Assembly (NCBI GenBank): GCA_036725605.1
Contig: DAIMDW010000007.1
Coordinates: forward strand, 123,324-187,323
Source of the DNA: CALBTQ01 sp036725605
GTDB lineage: Bacteria; Lernaellota; Lernaellaia; Lernaellales; Lernaellaceae
DNA: 64,000 nt
Direction of reading: 5' to 3'
Shown in pieces: positions 37,365 to 47,192 of this stretch (its first letter is position 1; every line of letters starts with the position of its first letter). The notes below the pieces were generated by a model, which was not told the DNA's origin, ran no database searches, and saw only the letters and a list, made by a program, of their open reading frames with translations. Made by a program: the position numbers and the translations under genes.

Positions 37365-38331
37365 GTCCAACACCTTGCGCGCGGGCATCGTGGGCGTGGG
37401 CCACATGGGCCGTTACCACGTCGGCGCGTACAGCGAACTGCTCAACGTGGAAATCGTCGGCGTGTCCGACGTCAACGTCGAGCGCGCCAAGCAGGTGACC
37501 GAGCCGTTCGGCCTGCCGTACTTCAGCGATTATCGCGAGCTGTTCGGCAAAGTCGACGTGGTCAGCGTCGCCGTGCCCACCGCGTTGCATTTTCCGGTGG
37601 CCAAGGAATTTCTGGAAAACGGTATTCACGTGCTGCTGGAAAAACCGATCGCTCCGACCCTGGCCGAGGCCGAGGAGCTCTTCGCCGTCGCGGCGAAAAA
37701 CAACCTCGTGCTGCACATCGGCCACGTCGAGCGCTTCAACGGCGCGGTGCAGGAAGTCAAGAAGATCGTCGACAATCCCTTCATCGTCGAAAGCAAGCGC
37801 ATCGGACCGTGGACCGGCCGCATCACCGACGCGGGCGTCGTGCTCGATATTCTCATCCACGACATCGACATCGTGCTGAACATGATCGACCAGCCGATCG
37901 CCAAGCTCGACGTGCAGGGCCGCAAGATCATGTCCGATTACGAGGATCTGGTCACCGTGCAGATCACCTTCACCAACGGTACGCTGGCCACCTTCCTGGC
38001 CAGCCGCGTCAGCGAGGAGAAGATTCGCACCCTGACGGTCCACCAGAAGGGCGCGTACATCAATTTGGATTATTCCTACCAGGAAATACATATTCATCGC
38101 AGTTCGCAAAGCAGCTACACGCTCACGGTCGCCGACGAGGCCCTCAAGTATCGGCAGGAGTCGATCGTCGAGCGGTTGTTCGTGCACAAGGGCAATCCGC
38201 TGAAGTTCGAGATTCAGCATTTCCTCAATTGTGTGCAGGGCAACGGCGACCGGATGATCAGCGTGGAAAACGAACTGCGTTCGCTCAAGGTTTCGCTGGA
38301 AGTGCTCGAACGCCTCAAGGCGGTCGAATAA
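37357..38331 (+). CDS. Gfo/Idh/MocA-family oxidoreductase in the lpx cluster
   Basis: 324-residue NAD(P)-dependent sugar oxidoreductase. The Rossmann motif is GIVGVGHMGRYH, the catalytic-lysine motif is LLEKPIAPT, and HIGHVERFNGAV is typical of the C-terminal substrate domain. In some bacteria a related enzyme (GnnA) oxidises UDP-GlcNAc at C3 for a diamino lipid A sugar, but its aminotransferase partner GnnB is not in this window. Similar genes sit between lpxA and lpxI/lpxB in other deltaproteobacteria. GTG start overlapping lpxA by 8 bases; stop overlaps the lpxI ATG by 1 base. Confidence 0.9.
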   Translation: MSESNTLRAGIVGVGHMGRYHVGAYSELLNVEIVGVSDVNVERAKQVTEPFGLPYFSDYRELFGKVDVVSVAVPTALHFPVAKEFLENGIHVLLEKPIAPTLAEAEELFAVAAKNNLVLHIGHVERFNGAVQEVKKIVDNPFIVESKRIGPWTGRITDAGVVLDILIHDIDIVLNMIDQPIAKLDVQGRKIMSDYEDLVTVQITFTNGTLATFLASRVSEEKIRTLTVHQKGAYINLDYSYQEIHIHRSSQSSYTLTVADEALKYRQESIVERLFVHKGNPLKFEIQHFLNCVQGNGDRMISVENELRSLKVSLEVLERLKAVE

Positions 38332-39137
38332 TGAGCGCTGCCCCGCTGGGCTTGGTCGCCGGGGCGGGCCGTCTGCCGTGGCTGGCGGCCCGGTCCCTGC
38401 GCCGGGCGGGCCGCGAGGTCGTGTCGGCGCAACTGGCCGAAACCGGTCAGGACGCGCTCGGCCCGGTCAGCGTCGCCTGCGCCTCGTTCAGCCTGGGGCA
38501 GGTGGGCACGATCATCGCGTACATGAAGGATCACGGCGTGCGCGAACTGCTCTACCTGGGCAAGGTGGAGAAGGGCCTTAACTTCGCGAATATCCAGTTC
38601 GACGAAGTGGCCATGGCCATGCTCATGCGCCTGCCGGATCGCAAGGACAATTCGCTGTTCGGCGTGCTGGCCGACGAGATGGAAGCGCACGGCTTCACCA
38701 TCGTCGCCCAGACCGCGACCTTGCCCGAGCTGGTCACCCCCGCCGGGCACCTGGGCGGCCCGGAACCCAACGCGGCGATGCGGCAGGACATCGAGCGCGG
38801 CATGGCCGTCGCCCGCGCCGTCGCCGCTCAGCACGTCGGCCAGACCGTGGTCGTCAAGCAGGGCGCGGTGGCCGCCGTCGAGGCTTTCGAGCATACCGAC
38901 GCGACCATCCGCCGCGCGGGCAAGCTCGCCGGCGAAAACACGGTGGTCGCCAAAGTCGCCTGGCCCGACCAGGATCCGCGTTTCGACGTTCCGGCCTGGG
39001 GCACGCAGACGCTGGCGGTCATGCGCCGCGCCGGCGCGTCCTGCCTGGCGGTCGAAGCGGGCACGAGTCTGATGATTGAATCCGAACGCGTGCGCAGCTA
39101 TGCCGCGCGTTATCGAATCACACTGATGGGTATCTGA
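38331..39137 (+). CDS. lpxI: UDP-2,3-diacylglucosamine pyrophosphatase LpxI
   Basis: 268 residues (DUF1009 family). It hydrolyses UDP-2,3-diacylglucosamine to lipid X, doing the job of LpxH by a different mechanism. Typical segments are GLVAGAGRLPWLAARSLRRAG, LGQVGTIIAYMKDHGVREL and AWGTQTLAVMRRAGASCLAVEAG. The ATG is the TAATG junction with the oxidoreductase gene. LpxI is characteristic of alpha- and some deltaproteobacteria and other groups that lack LpxH, which supports the inferred lineage. Next gene starts 20 bases on. Confidence 0.93.
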   Translation: MSAAPLGLVAGAGRLPWLAARSLRRAGREVVSAQLAETGQDALGPVSVACASFSLGQVGTIIAYMKDHGVRELLYLGKVEKGLNFANIQFDEVAMAMLMRLPDRKDNSLFGVLADEMEAHGFTIVAQTATLPELVTPAGHLGGPEPNAAMRQDIERGMAVARAVAAQHVGQTVVVKQGAVAAVEAFEHTDATIRRAGKLAGENTVVAKVAWPDQDPRFDVPAWGTQTLAVMRRAGASCLAVEAGTSLMIESERVRSYAARYRITLMGI

Positions 39138-39157
39138 AGCGATTGCGGAGTATGAAG

Positions 39158-40753
39158 ATGTGGCGTCAAGGATTATCGCTGTTGGTGTTGGTGAGCGTGG
39201 TGCTGGCGTCGTGCGCCCTGGTTTGGGCGGCCGACGATCAAGAGGATAACGACGACGATCAGCCGACCGCCGAGGAACTGCAAAAGCAGATCGCCGAGTT
39301 GGAAAAACGGTTGGCCGAAGTCGAGAAAAAGGCGTCGGGCAAAAACGACGTGCTGCCGTTGCTGCCCTGGGACGCCGATCGCGACGCGATCACCTTCAGC
39401 AACGGCTGGTCGGTGTCGTTTCACGGCGAGTTCCGTTCGCGCGCACTGGTCGAGGCCAACACGATCAACAACTACACGAACTTCGCCGGCGACCGCGTAT
39501 ACGCTTATCACCCCAAGTCGACGTTCAGCAACGATTACGGCTGGTGGGATCAGCGCTTCCAGTTCCGCACGATCTTCAATTTCGGCAACTACGCCGACTT
39601 GATCATCCGCATGCAACTGGGCGACATCGTCTGGGGCAGCCAGGCCCCGGTGATGGGCGGGCGCGGCGATCAGAAGTTCGACATGGAGGCGTTGTACTTC
39701 CGCGAGTTGTACACGCGCATGGACATCTATCCGATCCCGTTGTACCTCGTCTTCGGCCGCATGCCCGTCGAGCTGGGCAACCGGCTGATCATGGGCAACG
39801 AGCATGACGGCGCGTACACCTATTACAAGCATCGCTATTTCGAAATCGCCGCCGGCGCCGTGCGCCAGTACGAGGGCGAGAACTACGAAATGAAGATGAA
39901 GTGGAACGACGACGAGGACACCTTCTTCGTCTGGGCCAACGCGACGCCCACGCCCAAGCAGAAACTCTCGCTGTTCGGTTGGGTCAATGACTTCAAGGTC
40001 ACGCAGTATCCCAACCGCGTCGCCCCCAACAGCCCGATGTGGCTGCTGCCCGCCTTCACGCAGGAGGAATACACCGGGCAGGAAAGCCAGATGTGGAACC
40101 TCGGCGCCAACTATGTCGGCGACTTCGGCCCGGTGACGATCAACGCCGAGTACGATCAGCAGTTCGGCACGTTGTTCGCCAACGAGGACGTCGAGGGCGC
40201 CGAAGACCTGCACTGGCGCGGCCGCGCGGCGTTGTTGAAAACCGACTACCGCATCACCAACGTCGACACCGTCGCCCTGACCATGGGCTACGGCAGCGGC
40301 GACGATCCGGACACCGTCAACTACGAAGGCTTCTTCGCGCCGGACAACGACTTCGGCATCAGCGAAGAAACGATGGACGAGTACATCAAGCGCGGCTACT
40401 TCTCGGTCTACGAAAATCTGTCCCCCGGCGCGGGCGTGCCCGGCGGCCTGTTTGACGGCTACGGCAGCGGCGGCGTGGAAAACACGATGTTCGCCAACCT
40501 CGGCCTCGACCTGAATTTCCAGGCGAACCATCACTACTACGTCAGCTACGGTTACATTCGCGCCACCGAGCCCAATCCGGTCACCGACGACGCGGAAATC
40601 GGCTGGGAAATGGACGCGCGCGTCGACTATATCTTTTCGCCCAACGTCCTGTTCGCCATCTACGGCGGTCACCTGTTCATGACCGGCGATTACTTCCGCA
40701 AGGACGCCCACGACGCCGCGCAGGTTTACTTCGAATGGAAGTTGCAGTGGTGA
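39158..40753 (+). CDS. Putative outer-membrane porin/beta-barrel protein
   Basis: About 531 residues. Signal peptide (GLSLLVLVSVVLASCALVWA), an acidic patch (DDQEDNDDDQP), a short coiled coil (TAEELQKQIAELEKRLAEVE) like the periplasmic helix of some porins, and then amphipathic beta strands with aromatic girdles ending in YFEWKLQW, a barrel-type C-terminus. Some segments resemble alginate-export/OprE-type porins, but the substrate is unknown. Start 39158 has GGAG 7 bases upstream; 39152 is also possible. It is embedded in the lipid A cluster, so it may matter to the outer-membrane assembly programme. Its stop is one base from the next start. Confidence 0.82.
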   Translation: MWRQGLSLLVLVSVVLASCALVWAADDQEDNDDDQPTAEELQKQIAELEKRLAEVEKKASGKNDVLPLLPWDADRDAITFSNGWSVSFHGEFRSRALVEANTINNYTNFAGDRVYAYHPKSTFSNDYGWWDQRFQFRTIFNFGNYADLIIRMQLGDIVWGSQAPVMGGRGDQKFDMEALYFRELYTRMDIYPIPLYLVFGRMPVELGNRLIMGNEHDGAYTYYKHRYFEIAAGAVRQYEGENYEMKMKWNDDEDTFFVWANATPTPKQKLSLFGWVNDFKVTQYPNRVAPNSPMWLLPAFTQEEYTGQESQMWNLGANYVGDFGPVTINAEYDQQFGTLFANEDVEGAEDLHWRGRAALLKTDYRITNVDTVALTMGYGSGDDPDTVNYEGFFAPDNDFGISEETMDEYIKRGYFSVYENLSPGAGVPGGLFDGYGSGGVENTMFANLGLDLNFQANHHYYVSYGYIRATEPNPVTDDAEIGWEMDARVDYIFSPNVLFAIYGGHLFMTGDYFRKDAHDAAQVYFEWKLQW

Positions 40754-40754
40754 G

Positions 40755-42572
40755 ATGTTGGATGCGCTGGCCGGCTTCGATCGAACGATTTTCCTGGCGA
40801 TCAACGCCGGCTGGTCTTCCCCCGCGCTCGACGTCTTTTTCGGCCTGATCACCAACCTCGGCCACGGCCTGTCGCTCACGCTGTTGGGCGCGCTGGGCCT
40901 GTACCTGGGCGACCGCAAGAATTTTCCGCGCAACCTGATTTACCTCGCGCTGGCCGTCGGGCTGAGCGGCTTGCTTGTGCAAATCGTCAAAAGCTTCGTA
41001 GGCCGTCCGCGTCCGCTGAAAGACATTGCGTTCGGCGCGCTGACCGCGCAGGCGGTGAAAACGCAGGTTCTCGGCTGGATCGACAAACTGACCATTCCGC
41101 TGAGCGACTCGGCGCAGTCGCTGCACATCATCGGCCCGAAGCTCGGTTCGCGCTCGTTCCCCAGCGGGCACGCGGCCGGCGTGTTCGGCACGGCCACGGC
41201 GCTGCTGTACGCCTACCGCCGCTGGTGGCTGTGGCTGACGGTCGTGCCGCTCGCCGCGCTGGTGGCGATCAGCCGCGTGTACGTCGGCGTGCATTTTCCG
41301 CTCGACATTCTGACCGGCGCGCTGCTGGGCGTCGCCTGTTCCTGGGCGTTTCTCGCGGCGATCCGCAAGTACACCGGCATGGGCCTGACACGGCCGAAAA
41401 CCTTCGCGCCGTCGGTCTCGCCGCCGGGAGAACCGTTGATCATGTTCGTCGCCGGCGAAACCAGCGCCGACACCTACGCGGCGAATCTGATGCGGGCGCT
41501 GCGCGAAAGCACGCCGGGCGCGCGGTTCGTCGGCATCGGCGGCGAGCAGGCGCTGGCGGCGGGATTGGAGGCGGTCGGCCGCGCCGAGGACATCGCCATC
41601 GTCGGCTTCACCGGCGTGCTCAGCGGCCTGCGCAAACTGCGCCGCACCTACCTGGCCGCGTTGCGCACGCTCAAAACGCGCCGCCCCGACGTGCTGATTT
41701 GCCTCGACCTGCCGGACTTCAACCTGGCGCTGGCCAACCAGGCCAAGGCCCTGGGCATTCCGGTGCTGTATTACATCAGTCCGCAAATCTGGGCCTGGCG
41801 CACCGGGCGCGTGCGGGTGATCGCCGACCGCATCGACCACATGGTCGTCGCGCTGCCCTTCGAGCGTGAGTTTTACGAAAAACAAGGCGCGGCCTGTACC
41901 TTCGTCGGGCACCCGATTCTCGAAACGCTGCCCACGCATGAAATCGACCGCGCGGACCTGCGCGCCCGGTTCGGGCTGGCGGCGGACAAGAAGATCGTCG
42001 TGCTCGCCCCGGGCAGTCGCGGGCATGAGATCAAGCACAACACCGCCGCCTTGGCCGGCTCGGGACGGTTGCTGGCCGCGCAACGCGACGATGTGCAGTT
42101 CGTCGTGCCGCTCGCGCCGTCGGTGACGCCCGAACGCCTCGCGCCTTATTTCGCGGCGGCGGGCATTACGCCGGTGTACGTGCGCGGGAGCTTTTACGAG
42201 CTGCTTTCGTGCGCCGACGCCGGGGCGATCACCAGCGGCACCGCGACGCTCGAAGCGGCTCTGGCCCGGCTGCCGCACGTCATCTGCTATCGCAGCAACG
42301 CGCTGAACATCCTGCTCGCCCGCTGGTTGATCAAAGTTGACATGATCGGTTTACCGAATATCATCCTGGGGCGGGCGGCGTTCACCGAGTTGATTCAACA
42401 GGAGTGCTCGCCGGCGATCGTCGCGGGGCATTTGCAAACCCTGTTGAGCGACGAAGGCCGGGCGAAGGCGCTGGCCGACTGCGACGAACTGTGGCGTACG
42501 CTGGACGGCGGCGAGGTGAGCAAGGCCGTGGCCGGGCGCGTGTTGGCGCTGGCGGCGCGGCGAAAGGATTGA
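40755..42572 (+). CDS. lpxB: PAP2 phosphatase - LpxB fusion (lipid A disaccharide synthase with N-terminal membrane phosphatase)
   Basis: 605 residues. Residues 1-205 are a six-helix PAP2 lipid phosphatase with all three motifs: K79-x6-R86-P87, PSGH (136-139) and S173-R174-x5-H180-x3-D184. From about residue 226 it is a complete LpxB glycosyltransferase: FVAGETSADTYAANLMRAL, VGIGGEQALAAG, YYISPQIWAWR, FVGHPI, LAPGSRGHEI and SGTATLEAAL. LpxB joins lipid X and UDP-diacylglucosamine to form the lipid A disaccharide 1-phosphate at the cytoplasmic face. The PAP2 part may remove a phosphate from lipid A or from undecaprenyl pyrophosphate, probably at the periplasmic face; this is inference. No frame break exists between the parts, so it is one polypeptide. 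Confidence 0.92.
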   Translation: MLDALAGFDRTIFLAINAGWSSPALDVFFGLITNLGHGLSLTLLGALGLYLGDRKNFPRNLIYLALAVGLSGLLVQIVKSFVGRPRPLKDIAFGALTAQAVKTQVLGWIDKLTIPLSDSAQSLHIIGPKLGSRSFPSGHAAGVFGTATALLYAYRRWWLWLTVVPLAALVAISRVYVGVHFPLDILTGALLGVACSWAFLAAIRKYTGMGLTRPKTFAPSVSPPGEPLIMFVAGETSADTYAANLMRALRESTPGARFVGIGGEQALAAGLEAVGRAEDIAIVGFTGVLSGLRKLRRTYLAALRTLKTRRPDVLICLDLPDFNLALANQAKALGIPVLYYISPQIWAWRTGRVRVIADRIDHMVVALPFEREFYEKQGAACTFVGHPILETLPTHEIDRADLRARFGLAADKKIVVLAPGSRGHEIKHNTAALAGSGRLLAAQRDDVQFVVPLAPSVTPERLAPYFAAAGITPVYVRGSFYELLSCADAGAITSGTATLEAALARLPHVICYRSNALNILLARWLIKVDMIGLPNIILGRAAFTELIQQECSPAIVAGHLQTLLSDEGRAKALADCDELWRTLDGGEVSKAVAGRVLALAARRKD

Positions 42573-42580
42573 AGATCGAC

Positions 42581-44362
<1,782 letters not shown>

Positions 44363-44368
44363 CCGACG

Positions 44369-45898
44369 GTGCGCCGCCCGCTCGCCAGCCTGCTGCTGAT
44401 TCTGCTGCTGCTTTCCGTGTTGCGCCTGGCGCTGGGCGCGCGGGTGGGCGTCATTCCCGACGAGGCCTATTACTGGACGTGGTCGCTGCAACCCGACTGG
44501 TGTTACTGGGATCAACCCGGCGGCATCGCCTGGGCGCACTGGCTGTGGGATCAGGCGTTCGGCGCATCGCGCCTGTCGTTGCGCGCGCTGGCCGTGTTTC
44601 TGGCGCTGGTCGCCTCGTTGCTGATCTACGGCCTGTTGCGGCGCGTGATGGACAAAACCGCCGCCGCGCTCGGCGTGCTGCTGTTGCAGATCACCCCGTT
44701 GTTCGCGGCGGGCGCGGTGTTGATCCTGCACGATAGCCTGCTGCTGGCGATCGCCGCCGGCGCGTGGTGGCTGTTCGCGAAAATCGTGCTGGACGATCGT
44801 CCGCGTTGGTGGCCGCTGCTGGGCGTGTTGTGCGCGTGCGGGCTCTACGCCAAGTTCAGCATGGTCATCGTCGCCTTCGGCTTTTTCCTGGCCTTGCTCA
44901 CGCAACCGCGCGGCCGCGCGCACTTGCGCACGCCGTGGCCGTACCTGGGCGCGCTGGCGACCGCCGTGCTCTTCGCGCCGGTCGTGTTGTGGAACCTGAA
45001 ACACGACTGGATCGCCCGGCGCGCGGTGAGCAAGCTGGCCTTCGATCCGGATGTCGTCGGCGCGGCGCGGCTGGCTTCGTTCTTCGATTTTATCGGCGGC
45101 CAGATCGGCGTGATCACCCCCGTGCTCGCCGTGGTGGGGATCATCGCCGCGATCGCCGCCTGGCGCGAACGGCGCGACGACGAGGGCAAGCGACTGTTGC
45201 TGGCCGTGCCCGCGTTGACGATCCTGGCGTACTTCGCGGTCAATGCGTGGCGGGCGAAGATTCAGGCGAACTGGCCGGCCGTCGCGTGGCTGGCGCTGAC
45301 GCCGCTGGCGGTCGATTGGATCATGCGCCGCATCGACGCCGGACGCACGCACGCGCCGCGGTGGCTCGTCGCCGTCGCGTTGACCGTGCTGCTGCCGACG
45401 ATCGCGCTGCACGCGCACGTCTTTCATCCGTTGGTGACGATCAAGACCGACATCACCGCGCAGTTCTACGGTTACGACGGCCTGGCCGAGCACGTGAATG
45501 CGTTTCGCGAAAGGTATCCGCAGGCGGCGTTGATGACCAAGCGCTATCAAACGGCGAGCGAATTGGTTTATCATCTGGTTGATCGACCGAGCGTGTACAC
45601 GGCCGACTTCGCGCATCGCGGCAGCCAGTTCACGCTGGACAACGATTGGGCGAAGTTGATCGGCCGCGACGTGCTGTACGTCGACGAGCAGACGATGCCC
45701 GGCAAGTTGCAGCGGCATTTTGCCTCGGTGGTCGAGCTCGCGCCGTATGTGCACCAACGAGGTGACGCGCCGGCGCGACGGATGCGCGTTTATCTGGCGC
45801 AAAACATGCGCTGGTCAGGGCCGCTGGAGAGCTACTTCGAAGATCCCGTCGGGCATCAGATCGAACGCATGGAACGCCGCAAACATAAGGGCGACTGA
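44369..45898 (+). CDS. GT39 / ArnT-like glycosyltransferase
   Basis: 509 residues, about eleven membrane helices. The first loop IPDEAYYWTWSLQPDWCYWDQPGG (the conserved DEAYYW...W..YW.PP-type pattern) is the PMT_2 catalytic motif. Family members transfer sugars, including 4-amino-arabinose onto lipid A (ArnT), from undecaprenyl phosphate. Lying between msbA and waaA suggests lipid A or core modification; the sugar is unknown. GTG start at 44369, 6 bases after msbA, with no strong ribosome-binding site. Gap to waaA is 4 bases. Confidence 0.85.
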   Translation: MRRPLASLLLILLLLSVLRLALGARVGVIPDEAYYWTWSLQPDWCYWDQPGGIAWAHWLWDQAFGASRLSLRALAVFLALVASLLIYGLLRRVMDKTAAALGVLLLQITPLFAAGAVLILHDSLLLAIAAGAWWLFAKIVLDDRPRWWPLLGVLCACGLYAKFSMVIVAFGFFLALLTQPRGRAHLRTPWPYLGALATAVLFAPVVLWNLKHDWIARRAVSKLAFDPDVVGAARLASFFDFIGGQIGVITPVLAVVGIIAAIAAWRERRDDEGKRLLLAVPALTILAYFAVNAWRAKIQANWPAVAWLALTPLAVDWIMRRIDAGRTHAPRWLVAVALTVLLPTIALHAHVFHPLVTIKTDITAQFYGYDGLAEHVNAFRERYPQAALMTKRYQTASELVYHLVDRPSVYTADFAHRGSQFTLDNDWAKLIGRDVLYVDEQTMPGKLQRHFASVVELAPYVHQRGDAPARRMRVYLAQNMRWSGPLESYFEDPVGHQIERMERRKHKGD

Positions 45899-45902
45899 GC
45901 GC

Positions 45903-47192
45903 ATGTTGTTTTTGACCGTCTACATTTTGCTGGGCCTGATCGCCTTTCCGCTGGCGATCGTGGTCGTCGCCGTCGGCGGCGTTTTCAAGCGCGACTGGTG
46001 GGACAATGCGCTGGCCCGCTTCGGCCGCGTCCCGGCGCTGGCGGCCGACCGGCCGATCGTCGTGTGGTGCGCGTCGGTCGGCGAGGTCAACACGGCGCAA
46101 CGGCTGATCGCCCGCTTGATCGAGGCGAACAAAGCGCCGGTGGTCGTGGTCGCCTACACGCCCAGCGGTCTGCGGCGCGCGCGCGAACTGTTCGCCGGCA
46201 AAGCGACGATCACCCTCGCGCCGCTGGATTGCCTCAACTGCGCCGCGCGGTGGGTGACGCGTTTGCGGCCGAGCCTGCTGCTGTTGCTGGAAACCGAACT
46301 GTGGCCGCTGACCCTGCGCATCGCCGCCGACAACGGCGCGCGACTGGTGATGGTCAATGGGCGGCTTTCCGACCGCAGCTTCCCGCGTTATCGATTTTTA
46401 AAGTTCGCCGTGCGCCGGACGCTCGCCCGCTTCGACCTGCTGTGCGTGCAGACCGAGCAGTTCCGGCAGCGCTTCGTGCAACTGGGCGCGCCCGCCGACC
46501 AGACGATCGTCACCGGCAGTTTGAAGTTCGATATTTCGCCAAGCGCAACGCCCGCCGACGACGTGGCGGCGCTGTATCGCGCGTTTTGCGCCGACCGGCC
46601 GGTGATCGTCGCCGGCTCCACGCACGAGGGCGAGGAGCGCACGATCGGCGAAGCGCTGGTCGCGTTGCGCAAGGAATTTCCCGACCTCGCGGCGATCGTC
46701 GCGCCCCGGCACGTCAAGCGGGCGGGGCAGGCGTTGGACGATTTGACCGCCGCCGGGTGTCGCGTCGAGTTGCGTTCACAGGCGACGGCGGCGACGGTGC
46801 GCGCGGCCGACGTGCTGCTGATCGACCGCATCGGCGAGTTGGGGTGGGCTTTCGGCTTGGGGCGGGCGGCGTTCGTCGGCGGATCGTTCGCGCCGGTCGG
46901 CGGGCACAACGTGCTCGAGCCCGCCGCCTGGGGCGTGCCCGTGCTCGCCGGGCCGCTGACGCCCAATTTTCTTGCCGAGGTCGACGCCCTGCGCGCGGCC
47001 GGCGGAATCGCCGTGGTCGCCGACGGCCCGGCCCTGATCGCGAAACTGCGTGAATTGCTGGCCGATGAGGATCTGCGTACGCGCATGGGCGAGGCGGGGC
47101 GGCGGGCGTTGGAGACACATCGCGGCGCGACGGCGCGCACGCTCGAACAAATATGGGCTTTGCCGATGGAGCGGCCGCCGGCGGCTAGCTGA
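45903..47192 (+). CDS. waaA: 3-deoxy-D-manno-octulosonic acid transferase
   Basis: 429-residue GT-B enzyme (GT30) that attaches Kdo to lipid A on the inner face of the inner membrane. An N-terminal membrane helix (LTVYILLGLIAFPLAIVVV) is followed by the catalytic Glu in VWCASVGEVNTAQ and the LLLETELWP motif. VGGSFAPVGGHNVLEPAAWG is the CMP-Kdo-binding signature. It is the last gene of the plus-strand envelope cluster and its final 8 bases overlap the convergent HEAT-repeat gene. Whether it adds one or two Kdo residues is not decidable. Confidence 0.94.
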   Translation: MLFLTVYILLGLIAFPLAIVVVAVGGVFKRDWWDNALARFGRVPALAADRPIVVWCASVGEVNTAQRLIARLIEANKAPVVVVAYTPSGLRRARELFAGKATITLAPLDCLNCAARWVTRLRPSLLLLLETELWPLTLRIAADNGARLVMVNGRLSDRSFPRYRFLKFAVRRTLARFDLLCVQTEQFRQRFVQLGAPADQTIVTGSLKFDISPSATPADDVAALYRAFCADRPVIVAGSTHEGEERTIGEALVALRKEFPDLAAIVAPRHVKRAGQALDDLTAAGCRVELRSQATAATVRAADVLLIDRIGELGWAFGLGRAAFVGGSFAPVGGHNVLEPAAWGVPVLAGPLTPNFLAEVDALRAAGGIAVVADGPALIAKLRELLADEDLRTRMGEAGRRALETHRGATARTLEQIWALPMERPPAAS

